IMG/VR virus record: IMGVR_UViG_3300032307_000369 | Location: 94,875 to 158,874 of that record | Direction: 5' to 3' (one strand) | Source: a virus | DNA: 64,000 bases | Part shown: piece by piece, positions 9,266-17,104 of the stretch | How the letters are laid out: each line of letters begins with the position of its first letter | Position numbering within the stretch: the first letter of the stretch is position 1 | Notes under the pieces: generated by a model | Seen by the model: the letters and a program-made list of their open reading frames with translations, nothing else | Databases searched by the model: none | Told to the model about the DNA's origin: nothing | Translations under genes and position numbers: made by a program

Positions 9266-9274
9266 TTATATAAT
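9246..9274 (+). promoter_or_regulatory. Consensus sigma70 promoter of dnaJ
   Basis: TTGACA at 9246-9251, a 17 bp spacer and TATAAT at 9269-9274: both hexamers match the consensus exactly. The ATG of dnaJ begins seven bases after the -10, so transcription should start at or next to the A of the start codon. Confidence 0.8.
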
Positions 9275-9280
9275 AGTGTT

Positions 9281-10123
9281 ATGAAAGATTATTATGGAAT
9301 CCTTGGTGTCCCAAAAACTGCATCAGCAGACGACATCAAAAAAGCATATAGAAAAGCGGCTATGAAGCACCATCCAGACAGAGGTGGTGATCAAGCACGT
9401 TTTAAAGAAATTAACGAAGCACATGATATATTATCCGACAAGGATAAACGTATGCAGTTGGATCAAGGTATTGATCCGCTAAATCCAAATCAAAGAACTT
9501 ATAGAAGTCAAAATTTTAATCAAGGCTTCAATAATATGGAAGATATCTTTCAAAACTTTGGATTTGATTTTGGCTTTACTCCTCGAGGCTTTAGACCACA
9601 AGCCCCTACAAAGAATAAATCATTTAATGTTCAAATGACGTTGACTCTAGAAGAAGCGTTTACGGGGATTAACAAAAACATTACAATTACTCATCCAGGC
9701 GGAGTTGGCAAAAACGTAGGAATTAATATTCCACCTGGCATCGATAATGGCATGGCCATACGCTATGCTGGAATGGGCGATGACAGCATTAATGGTCTGC
9801 CTGCTGGTGATCTAACAATTATAATTAATATCGCTCCGCATCCAGTGTATGCTAGAGAAGGACTAAATTTATTAACTGATGTTACAGTTGACTGCTTTGA
9901 TTCTATATTAGGAACAAATGCTGAAATTGATACACTAGATGGTAGAAGGTTGCAGGTAGTAGTTCCTGCTGGAACACAGCCTGGAACTACCTTAGGATTA
10001 AAAAATGAAGGAATGCGAGACCAACAAGGTAATGTTGGAAAACTATATGTAAGAGTAAATGTTAGCGTTCCTAAAATTACTGATCCTATTAAATTGTCCT
10101 TAATCAAACAACTTAAAAATTAA
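9281..10123 (+). CDS. dnaJ: DnaJ-type co-chaperone without zinc finger
   Basis: A 280-residue J-domain protein: DYYGILGVPKTAS at the N-terminus and the HPD motif at residues 31-33, then a Phe/Gly/Asn-rich linker (about 75-110) and the two beta-barrel substrate-binding domains (about 115-275). The CxxCxGxG zinc repeats of DnaJ are absent, so it is a type II/CbpA-like form. It would stimulate host DnaK ATPase and deliver clients. I start at the ATG at 9281, not the upstream TTG, because the promoter -10 box overlaps that region. Downstream lie def and clpA, making a proteostasis unit. Confidence 0.9.
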   Translation: MKDYYGILGVPKTASADDIKKAYRKAAMKHHPDRGGDQARFKEINEAHDILSDKDKRMQLDQGIDPLNPNQRTYRSQNFNQGFNNMEDIFQNFGFDFGFTPRGFRPQAPTKNKSFNVQMTLTLEEAFTGINKNITITHPGGVGKNVGINIPPGIDNGMAIRYAGMGDDSINGLPAGDLTIIINIAPHPVYAREGLNLLTDVTVDCFDSILGTNAEIDTLDGRRLQVVVPAGTQPGTTLGLKNEGMRDQQGNVGKLYVRVNVSVPKITDPIKLSLIKQLKN

Positions 10124-10126
10124 ATA
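10119..10126 (+). promoter_or_regulatory. Possible late promoter element before def
   Basis: ATTAAATA differs from the T4-like late consensus NATAAATA at one position and ends five bases before the def ATG, the same spacing seen at 17092 and 56828. It overlaps the end of dnaJ. Weak evidence on its own. Confidence 0.3.
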
Positions 10127-10131
10127 TCAAT

Positions 10132-10644
10132 ATGGAAAAACTTGTATTTCATCCAGATCCAATTTTAGAAGAACAAATGCCAGCATTTGATTTTGACAAT
10201 CCTATTATGGATCCTAAAGAATTAGAAAAAGAACTATTAGCAATTATGTTTGCCAACAATGGCATTGGTCTTGCAAGTCCACAGATTGGCATAAGAACTA
10301 GAGTATTTGCAATGGGGCATTCACTTATGCCAGAAGCAAGTCTTGCAATGTTTAACCCAACTGTAATTGATGCTAGCAATGAATTTCAAGATATAGAAGA
10401 AGGATGTTTGAGTTTTCCAAATATTTTTGCTAAAATTAAAAGACCTACTTGGATTGTAGTAAAATACAATACTAGTGATAATGAAGAACGAACAGAACGA
10501 ATGGAGGGTTACAACTGTAAATGTTTTTTACATGAATTGGACCACTTAGATGGTATTGTAATGAAAGATCGTTTAAGTCAACTTAAATGGGCACTAGCCG
10601 TTAAAAAATCAAAAAAGGTAAAAAATTATGTTAGAACCAAATGA
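10132..10644 (+). CDS. def: Peptide deformylase
   Basis: A 170-residue protein with all three deformylase motifs: GIGLASPQ (residues 44-51), EGCLS with metal ligand Cys92, and HELDH with His134, Glu135 and His138. It removes the N-formyl group from new proteins, allowing N-terminal maturation, in the cytoplasm. Phage deformylases are known in marine myophages. The last residue of motif 1 region and the C-terminal helix are intact; length is that of bacterial Def. It ends inside clpA (17-base overlap). Confidence 0.9.
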   Translation: MEKLVFHPDPILEEQMPAFDFDNPIMDPKELEKELLAIMFANNGIGLASPQIGIRTRVFAMGHSLMPEASLAMFNPTVIDASNEFQDIEEGCLSFPNIFAKIKRPTWIVVKYNTSDNEERTERMEGYNCKCFLHELDHLDGIVMKDRLSQLKWALAVKKSKKVKNYVRTK

Positions 10645-12910
10645 AGATCTAGAAAAGATCTTTGAACGTGCAATTCAATTATCTTTGGATAACCACCACC
10701 AATATATTACTTTAGAACATTTCTTATATTGCATGGTTACTGACGAGTCATTTAACAGTGTACTTGTGGGTTATGGCACTGATGTTGAAGATTTAACTGC
10801 TAAGTTAGAAAACTATATTAAAAACGAGCTTGTTAGTATTGTTGATCAAACTTCAAATTCTAGACCAAAGAAAACTAATAGTGTTGAACGTATGCTTAAT
10901 AGAGCATTTACGCACACACTGTTCTCTGGAAGAACAACCATTGAACCAATTGATTGCTTTTTAAGCATTTTAAATGAAAAGAAAAGTCATGCGGCATTTT
11001 ATCTTCGCAGTGCTAATATTGAGAAGGACAAATTTATTGAGTATGTCAATAAAGAAATTGGCACAAGTAATCAAGACGGCGAAGAAGCCACAGTTCCAGA
11101 AAATAAACTTGAAGCATATATTGGCAACTTCTGCACAAACCTAAATGCCAAGGTTAAAAATAAAGAGATTGATCCAGTTATTGGCAGGGACAAGGAACTG
11201 GAAGAAATGCAATTGGTACTTGCACGTAGACACAAGTCAAACGTAATGCTAATTGGTGATCCAGGTGTAGGTAAAACAGCTCTTGCTGAAGGTCTTGCAC
11301 GTAAAATTGTTGAAGGTAACGTTCCTAAATTTATTCAAGATCACACAGTTTACACTTTAGACATTGGTGCTTTGTTAGCTGGTTCTAAATATCGTGGAGA
11401 TTTTGAAGAGCGTCTTAAAAATGTTCTTACAGCTATCCAGAAAAAGAAAAAGTGCATTTTGTTTATTGACGAAGCACACATGATGAATGGTGCAGGAACA
11501 AGCAGTGGACAAAGTAATGACATGGCTAACATGTTAAAACCTGCACTTGCTAAAGGCGGACTAAAAGTTATCGCTAGCACTACATGGGAAGAATTCCGTA
11601 AGCACTTTGAAAAGGATCGTGCGCTAATGCGTCGATTCCAACGTGTTATGGTTGGTGAGCCCGATGAAGTAACAACGATTAAGATTATCAAAGGTCTTAA
11701 AAAGTATTACGAAAAACATCATGGATGCAAAATTACTAATCAAGCAATTATTGATTCTGTAAAATACAGTGTTAAGTACATGAGTGATAAAAAATTGCCT
11801 GATAAAGCAATTGATATTATTGACTGTGCTTGTGCTCGTTTCAAAGTACGTGATGAAGAAGGCGGCACAGTTGACCACGATGAAGTTGTATTCGAAGTCG
11901 CTAAAATGACTGGATTACCTTTAGAACAAGTGGCTGCTAAGGATACAACAGTATTGCATGATTTAGAAGGCGATATTAAATCTGAAGTATATGGTCAGGA
12001 CACTGCTGTAGATTCATTACTTGATAAAATTTATATTGCACAAGCAGGTCTTAAGAGCCATAATAAACCAATTGGTAGCTTCTTGTTTGTTGGTCCAACT
12101 GGATGTGGCAAGACTGAAACTGCTAAAGTATTGGCAAATAAGATGGGCATTAAGATGCTACGTTTTGACATGAGCGAGTTCCAAGAAAAACACTCAGTTG
12201 CTAAATTTATTGGTGCTCCTCCAGGCTACGTAGGTTTTGAAGACAATGCTGGACAATTGATTACACAGCTTCAAGAAAATCCTAACTGTATTCTATTGTT
12301 AGATGAAATTGAAAAAGCTCACCCAGATGTTAGCAATGTTATGTTGCAACTTATGGACAACGGGTTTGTAACTGGCAGTAATGGCAAAAAAGCAGATGCA
12401 CGTAATGTTATTATCATTATGACATCTAATTTAGGTGCTTCTGATAGTGAAAAATCTAATATAGGTTTTGGCAGTCAAGAAAAATTAGGAGAGATTAATA
12501 ACGCTGTTAATAGATTCTTTGCTCCTGAATTCCGTAATCGTCTAGACGGTATTATTACATTTAAGAAACTTGAACACAGTGTAATGACAAAGGTAGTTGA
12601 CAAGTTCATTAAAGAAATGAATTCGTTAATCACTGACAAGAATGTGTTTGTACAGCTAACTGAAACTGCTAAAAATCATCTTATTGACAAAGGGTTTGAT
12701 AGCAAAATGGGTGCTAGACCAATGCAACGTGTTATTGATGACGGTATTAAAAAGCCATTAAGCAGACAAATACTGTTTGGTAAGCTAGTAAATGGTGGCT
12801 TGGTCAAAGTTGACTTTGTTGATAACCAACTAGTTTTTGATTATTTTGACCCTCTGCCAATTGTAAAAGATGTTGAAGCAAGTGCGGAAGAGAATGCAAC
12901 ACAAGATTAA
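10628..12910 (+). CDS. clpA: ClpA-like AAA+ unfoldase
   Basis: A 760-residue two-ring Clp ATPase. The N-domain (1-145) has the ClpA repeat pattern. D1 carries GDPGVGKTALAEGLAR (about 206-221) and LFIDEAHMM; D2 carries GPTGCGKTETAKVLA and LLLDEIEKAHPD, then NIGFGSQ, which matches the hydrophobic IGF/IGL loop that docks on ClpP. No ClpB-type middle coiled coil is seen. It should unfold proteins and feed them to host ClpP. It overlaps def and the next gene, both by 17 bases. All Walker and sensor regions look intact. Confidence 0.9.
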   Translation: MLEPNEDLEKIFERAIQLSLDNHHQYITLEHFLYCMVTDESFNSVLVGYGTDVEDLTAKLENYIKNELVSIVDQTSNSRPKKTNSVERMLNRAFTHTLFSGRTTIEPIDCFLSILNEKKSHAAFYLRSANIEKDKFIEYVNKEIGTSNQDGEEATVPENKLEAYIGNFCTNLNAKVKNKEIDPVIGRDKELEEMQLVLARRHKSNVMLIGDPGVGKTALAEGLARKIVEGNVPKFIQDHTVYTLDIGALLAGSKYRGDFEERLKNVLTAIQKKKKCILFIDEAHMMNGAGTSSGQSNDMANMLKPALAKGGLKVIASTTWEEFRKHFEKDRALMRRFQRVMVGEPDEVTTIKIIKGLKKYYEKHHGCKITNQAIIDSVKYSVKYMSDKKLPDKAIDIIDCACARFKVRDEEGGTVDHDEVVFEVAKMTGLPLEQVAAKDTTVLHDLEGDIKSEVYGQDTAVDSLLDKIYIAQAGLKSHNKPIGSFLFVGPTGCGKTETAKVLANKMGIKMLRFDMSEFQEKHSVAKFIGAPPGYVGFEDNAGQLITQLQENPNCILLLDEIEKAHPDVSNVMLQLMDNGFVTGSNGKKADARNVIIIMTSNLGASDSEKSNIGFGSQEKLGEINNAVNRFFAPEFRNRLDGIITFKKLEHSVMTKVVDKFIKEMNSLITDKNVFVQLTETAKNHLIDKGFDSKMGARPMQRVIDDGIKKPLSRQILFGKLVNGGLVKVDFVDNQLVFDYFDPLPIVKDVEASAEENATQD

Positions 12911-13589
12911 ACATCTTTTTACTAAAAAGTTATTTTATAAAAAATGGCTTTATAAAGTCGTAATTAGTTGCCCAGGAATTGGGCAACTACGTCGACGAGG
13001 TTTATCATATATAACTGCTGTCGATCACAAAAGATCTAGCAACATTTACTTAAACTCAATTCTTGACGATATCACCAATCATAGAAAAGATTTGATATTA
13101 ATATCAGAAATTTTGGAGAAAGAGCTAGCTTCTGCTGATCACCAAGTCAGAGTTGAAGGAAGTACGTGTGCTATTTTTACTAATTCTAAATTATTAATAT
13201 CTAATATTGAAAAAGGACTAAAGGGATTTGTTACAGAAATCCATTTACCTGAATCGTTGGAGTCAGAACTATTTTTATCTGGCAACAAGAATAAAGTAAT
13301 ATGCACACAACTACCGCTAGAAGGATATAGGTACAAGATATATCTTAAAAATGGCGACATCCGTAGTTATGATAATTTACAAAAATTTGTATCTTGGGCT
13401 GATAAATTTAAAGACAGGATACATATCCCTATAGGCACTAGAAGAGTTTTAGTTGGACTCACACACCCATACATATATGGGCAGTATTTCTATGCTAAGG
13501 ATCAAAAAATGGCCAGTATGGCTCTAATGATCATGGGAGATCACCTAAATAAGACCGAAGAATATGTATTAAAATCTGAACTAATATAG
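12894..13589 (+). CDS. Unknown phage protein (231 aa)
   Basis: The start at 12894 is chosen for GGAAGAGA just upstream; it lies 17 bases inside clpA. The N-terminus is very basic (residues 1-45, many Lys/Arg), the rest a mixed alpha/beta fold with a possible coiled segment (65-90). The basic leader could bind nucleic acid or membrane. A TTG eight codons upstream is an alternative. No family is recognised. Confidence 0.55.
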   Translation: MQHKIKHLFTKKLFYKKWLYKVVISCPGIGQLRRRGLSYITAVDHKRSSNIYLNSILDDITNHRKDLILISEILEKELASADHQVRVEGSTCAIFTNSKLLISNIEKGLKGFVTEIHLPESLESELFLSGNKNKVICTQLPLEGYRYKIYLKNGDIRSYDNLQKFVSWADKFKDRIHIPIGTRRVLVGLTHPYIYGQYFYAKDQKMASMALMIMGDHLNKTEEYVLKSELI

Positions 13590-13596
13590 GTAAATA
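13589..13596 (+). promoter_or_regulatory. Possible late promoter element before 13604
   Basis: GGTAAATA differs from NATAAATA at one position and ends seven bases before the ATG at 13604. It precedes a gene that looks like a virion protein. Confidence 0.35.
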
Positions 13597-13603
13597 TAAG
13601 ACT

Positions 13604-14032
13604 ATGCCAGCACTAAGCGAAACACTACTTTTTACATCGGGTACGGATTCAAACGGAAACCCAAATAAAACATCTAGCATAACTTACCCTCCAGGTGTAA
13701 GTGGTGCTCAAACCTATTACAGTGACAAAATTAAAGGCGAGGGATACTACGGTGGTAACGGATTACACACTGGTGGGTATATTCCTTGGCCTGAATCAAC
13801 ATTAGTTAACCCTGGTGAAAATAATAACTTTAGAGGCACAATACAGCTTCAAGCAAGCCTAGTAACCAATCCAACAGATTCTGATTGGTTTGTTATCTCT
13901 GGAACAGATGCTACGTTTGATGGTACAGATCAATCCAACAGATTTCTTAATTTTGTAGGTAATTTTGTTTGGATTCGCGCAAAAGTCGTTATAACACAAG
14001 GTGTTTTAACGTCAATTCAAGTCAATCACTAA
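13604..14032 (+). CDS. Putative virion structural protein (beta-rich)
   Basis: A 142-residue protein rich in Gly, Ser, Thr, Asn and aromatic residues, with a C-terminal NFVWIRAKVVITQGVLTSI segment typical of small beta-sandwich proteins found beside phage neck, tail or fibre genes. No signal peptide or catalytic motif is present. It lies alone between the unknown gene at 12894 and the cargo operon, behind a late-like element. Structural role is inferred from composition and comparison by memory. Confidence 0.55.
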   Translation: MPALSETLLFTSGTDSNGNPNKTSSITYPPGVSGAQTYYSDKIKGEGYYGGNGLHTGGYIPWPESTLVNPGENNNFRGTIQLQASLVTNPTDSDWFVISGTDATFDGTDQSNRFLNFVGNFVWIRAKVVITQGVLTSIQVNH

Positions 14033-14053
14033 TATCAGTACTCGCTCAATTCA

Positions 14054-14061
14054 AATAAATA
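14054..14061 (+). promoter_or_regulatory. Late promoter element of the cargo operon
   Basis: AATAAATA fits the T4/cyanophage late consensus NATAAATA. It sits in an 83-base gap, 54 bases before the first gene of the 14116-25027 operon. Confidence 0.5.
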
Positions 14062-14076
14062 CATGATAATAGAAAT

Positions 14077-14094
14077 CATGGTACCTTTACCATG
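14077..14094 (+). promoter_or_regulatory. Leader stem-loop upstream of 14116
   Basis: CATGGTA (14077-14083) and TACCATG (14088-14094) form a perfect seven-pair stem with a CCTT loop, between the late element and the start codon. There is no T-run, so it is not a terminator; a 5' stabilising hairpin is more likely. Confidence 0.45.
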
Positions 14095-14115
14095 GGTGAG
14101 TAAGGCACATATATC

Positions 14116-14484
14116 ATGAAATTATTTGAATTTTTTAGTCAGAATACAACTGAGCCAGCAGAGAAGGAAAATGACGACCAAATGCGTAAGGACGTCATGG
14201 CATTCATACTCGATGATAATGACATCTATCGAGAGCATCTTCTCCCGCTAATACACAAGCACAACAAAAACATTAAAGATGAAGACTTGCGTAAAGATTA
14301 CGTAAAAGTTGTTAACGACTGCTGCCTTCAATTTTATAAAGAAAAAGAATTAAAAACAGATCCAAATGATCTTTTCCCAAAGGCAATGAGGAATGAGATG
14401 GTAAAACAACTTATCAAGATCAATAAAGAAAATATTATCACTAAAAAGAAGAAAAAAGATGAAGATACGAGATCTGTTATTTGA
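14116..14484 (+). CDS. Unknown protein, first gene of the cargo operon
   Basis: A 122-residue highly charged helical protein. It begins MKLFEFFSQ, close to the leaders of the following genes but without a Glu at the expected cleavage position. The C-terminus (about 100-116) is a Lys-rich run. The next gene starts 26 bases before its stop. A core, scaffold or DNA-binding internal role is possible; no family is recognised. Confidence 0.55.
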   Translation: MKLFEFFSQNTTEPAEKENDDQMRKDVMAFILDDNDIYREHLLPLIHKHNKNIKDEDLRKDYVKVVNDCCLQFYKEKELKTDPNDLFPKAMRNEMVKQLIKINKENIITKKKKKDEDTRSVI

Positions 14485-14845
14485 GGGCAGGATTGATCCT
14501 TCTCTTTTAAATCAATTCCTAAAACATTGCTCTGAAGAATTAGGTCTTGAATCGTTACCTAAAATTAATCTTATAGATAATAAAGAGTATTCAATTACAC
14601 ATAAGTCATTTGGCGGGTACAGCCCAGATGAAAAATCAATAATACTTGCTACTGAAGGTAGACACCCAGTTGATGTGTTTAGAACGCTTGCACATGAACT
14701 AACACATTACAAACAAGACTTAGATGGACAACTTGAAGGCGACGATGTGGGTGCCACTGGTAGTCCACAAGAAAATGAAGCTAACTCTGTTGCTGGTATA
14801 ATAATGCGAAATTTTGGTCAGAAGTTTCCAGAAGTATTTGAATAA
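14459..14845 (+). CDS. Packaged HExxH metallopeptidase (putative)
   Basis: A 128-residue protein. The leader MKIRDLLFE is followed by Gly10, which fits a T4 gp21-type LxE|G prohead cleavage site. The body has the zinc protease motif H79-E-L-T-H83 in a helix and a downstream ENEAN helix (105-109) that could supply the third ligand. The size is small for a secreted protease, fitting a minimal gluzincin-like domain. If packaged it would enter the cell with DNA or act in head maturation. Catalytic residues look intact; substrate unknown. It overlaps the first operon gene by 26 bases. Confidence 0.65.
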   Translation: MKIRDLLFEGRIDPSLLNQFLKHCSEELGLESLPKINLIDNKEYSITHKSFGGYSPDEKSIILATEGRHPVDVFRTLAHELTHYKQDLDGQLEGDDVGATGSPQENEANSVAGIIMRNFGQKFPEVFE

Positions 14846-14853
14846 GGACCAAT

Positions 14854-15870
14854 ATGCGTATTAGAGATCTATTTGAAGGCGGGTGGGACACTACCAAAAC
14901 ACAAAATACTGTTTTACATCCTAAAATTGTAAGTGTTGCTCTGTCTGTAGTAGATCAATTTGTTATTGACTTTAATAATTTTATTAAAAATAAAAACATT
15001 GGTCAAATTAAACGTGGCAGACCAACAGGCAGTAGTGCATATCACGAACAAGATGCTATCGAAAAGCCTGAAACAATTTACGGCGACATAGACTTGCAAA
15101 TGATTGCTCCACCAGTTGAAGGGTTAACTTACGGGCAGTTTAGTGGTTATTGGAATAAGTTAGCAGATGATTTTGTTAAAACAGCTAATCCAACTTATGT
15201 AGACACAGCAGACAGCAAGCCAGGTCATCCAATTTTTCAAGTTGGTAAACAAGACTATGTACAAGTTGATTTTATGTGGCATGAACAAAAAATGGCAGAC
15301 TGGGGAGCAACTCGTGTAACTCCAGAACGTGGTGTCAAAGGATTATTGTCAGGTAACATGTACAGTGTGTTTGGCGAAATACTTGATATGAGCATACAAC
15401 ATGCTGGCGTACAACTTAAAGTGATTGATGATCAGCGTGTACCATTTAGTAAACAAAAAGATACGCAGACTATTACAGTAACAACAAATCCAAAAACATT
15501 TATACTAGATGTTTTCATGTATTTGGCAAAACGTATGGGTGTAAACAATCCAAAGATTGATCCTATGCTTAAACAGTTTTCAGGTAATGACATTAATGAT
15601 GTTAAAATAAGCAAACTAGTTAATGGTATGAAAGGATTTGCCTCAAGTGCCGAAGCAAGCGGTATGTTTGGTAACGGGGATTTACAAAATTTCAACTCTG
15701 CTCAAGATTTTATGAATAAGTTTTGGCAACGTTACGAAGAAAAAGCACAAATTGACATTGCTGGCAAAAAGCGTGACAAAGCACAGACCCCAGACGCTAT
15801 TGCACGTGCCAATGCAGACAGAGAAAAGATCCAAAAAGGTCTAGATATGGTTAAGGGATATTTCCAATGA
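14854..15870 (+). CDS. Packaged nucleotidyltransferase-like protein
   Basis: A 338-residue protein. MRIRDLFE|GG is a capsid-leader-like N-terminus with an LFE|G site. Residues 55-80 show the polymerase-beta-type nucleotidyltransferase signature: Gly59-Ser60 and then D78-I-D80; D139 in QVDFMW fits the third metal Asp. Such folds transfer NMP to RNA, proteins or small molecules. The C-terminal half is helical (from about 215) with a charged end. The gene follows the protease after eight bases and overlaps the next by four. Target is unknown; a similar fold is found at 16257. Confidence 0.6.
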   Translation: MRIRDLFEGGWDTTKTQNTVLHPKIVSVALSVVDQFVIDFNNFIKNKNIGQIKRGRPTGSSAYHEQDAIEKPETIYGDIDLQMIAPPVEGLTYGQFSGYWNKLADDFVKTANPTYVDTADSKPGHPIFQVGKQDYVQVDFMWHEQKMADWGATRVTPERGVKGLLSGNMYSVFGEILDMSIQHAGVQLKVIDDQRVPFSKQKDTQTITVTTNPKTFILDVFMYLAKRMGVNNPKIDPMLKQFSGNDINDVKISKLVNGMKGFASSAEASGMFGNGDLQNFNSAQDFMNKFWQRYEEKAQIDIAGKKRDKAQTPDAIARANADREKIQKGLDMVKGYFQ

Positions 15871-16244
15871 GAGCAAAAGAATTTATTACTGAACTTAAAG
15901 CGCCAACAATAACCAACAGACAAGGTAAGTCAACCACTGCAATACATCTTTACACTGATGCTGAAAGACGCAATAGTGATTATGTGTCATATCGTTTAGG
16001 TATGGCTGTGGCGTGTACTGATGGAACGAACGATCCAGACATGGATGGCAAAAGTTGGGTAGACAAGAGTAAAACAACACATCCATATACTTCTCAAGAA
16101 CAAGAGATGTTAAAGAAAGCCTATAAGGTTGTAGGTGCAAAATATACAGATTTGACCAAAGGTGATATGAGAAGTCAAGAACTGAATACTACTAACGTTG
16201 TTAGTCCTGTTGCTAAACCCAAACGAAACAAATACGGCGTGTAA
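15867..16244 (+). CDS. Conserved leader-bearing phage protein
   Basis: A 125-residue protein starting MRAKEFITE|L, which resembles T4 internal-protein leaders (T4 IPIII starts MKTYQEFIAE|A). The body has VSYRLGMAVA, an Asp-rich loop (DPDMDGKSWVDK, about 54-65), a helical HPYTSQEQEMLKKAYKVVG segment and a basic Pro/Lys C-terminus. I recall similar proteins in other marine phages, all of unknown function. ATGA overlap with the gene before. Likely a small internal head protein, by inference. Confidence 0.6.
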   Translation: MRAKEFITELKAPTITNRQGKSTTAIHLYTDAERRNSDYVSYRLGMAVACTDGTNDPDMDGKSWVDKSKTTHPYTSQEQEMLKKAYKVVGAKYTDLTKGDMRSQELNTTNVVSPVAKPKRNKYGV

Positions 16245-16256
16245 CGAGAGTTAAAA

Positions 16257-17096
16257 ATGAAAATATTTGAACTGTTAATTGAAAGTGGTAAACGACTTGC
16301 TAGTCAAGGAGTTGAAGTCTCTAGAGTAAACAAAGAAGACTTCAATGCCGCTAAAAATGTTTTAAATCCTATTCTAATCAAAGCAGGAATTAAAGCAGGA
16401 TGGACTGCTGGCGGAGCTGGTAGTTTTGATCCAGAGCATGATTATGGTGGCGGTGGTAGAGAGGACAGTGGTGATATTGATATTATGATTGATCCAACTG
16501 ACTTGGTAAAACAATTTCCTCCTAATGTTGAAGCATATAACGCCGCAAGTAAAAAACCAATTGGTCCAAAAGCAATGGCATCAGCCATGGCGGATCCTGC
16601 TAAAAAAGCAAAAATTGAGATGAGTGCAAGTAAATGGGCACTTGCAACTTATATGTCAAAGAACGGATTTATAACTGACCCAGGAACGTTAACTGTTGAA
16701 TACACTGCTGGTGGACAAAGTTTCTCAGTTGATTTAATTATACGTCCACGTAATGCATGGCCGTTGCACACACATGATTTTGTAACTGACCCAAAAATGC
16801 GTGGTGGCGATTTATGGACACAGATGTATCCAGTACTTGCTAAACTTGCAAGCCAAAAAACATTTGTTGATCCAAAAACAGGCGAAGAAAAAGGCAACCT
16901 ACAATTCAGCCCAGACAGAGGATTGGTAGACAGAGATACTGATAAAGTCATTGCAATCAACAAAGATGACATTGCTAAAATATTGTTACACCCACAAGCA
17001 ACAGCTAGAGATTTAGCAAGTATGACAGGTATTAGAAATGCGTTGTCTAAACAGCCTGAAAAACTGTCAAAACTACCACAGCCACAAGAGCAATAA
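16257..17096 (+). CDS. Second packaged nucleotidyltransferase-like protein
   Basis: A 279-residue protein with the leader MKIFELLIE|S. The GS...DxD pattern is clear: Gly55-Ser56, a Gly-rich loop, then D73-I-D75, and D159 in FSVDLII as third metal ligand. It shares the order of motifs but little other sequence with the 14854 product, so they are distant relatives or independent recruits. RGGDLWTQMYPVLAKLA forms a helix after the catalytic domain; the end is Pro/Gln/Lys-rich. AGAG precedes the ATG. Function beyond nucleotidyl transfer is not known. Confidence 0.6.
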   Translation: MKIFELLIESGKRLASQGVEVSRVNKEDFNAAKNVLNPILIKAGIKAGWTAGGAGSFDPEHDYGGGGREDSGDIDIMIDPTDLVKQFPPNVEAYNAASKKPIGPKAMASAMADPAKKAKIEMSASKWALATYMSKNGFITDPGTLTVEYTAGGQSFSVDLIIRPRNAWPLHTHDFVTDPKMRGGDLWTQMYPVLAKLASQKTFVDPKTGEEKGNLQFSPDRGLVDRDTDKVIAINKDDIAKILLHPQATARDLASMTGIRNALSKQPEKLSKLPQPQEQ

Positions 17097-17099
17097 ATA
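17092..17099 (+). promoter_or_regulatory. Late promoter element before 17105
   Basis: AATAAATA matches NATAAATA and overlaps the stop codon of the preceding gene. It ends five bases before the ATG at 17105, so a transcript from it would have almost no leader. Confidence 0.5.
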
Positions 17100-17104
17100 C
17101 ACTT

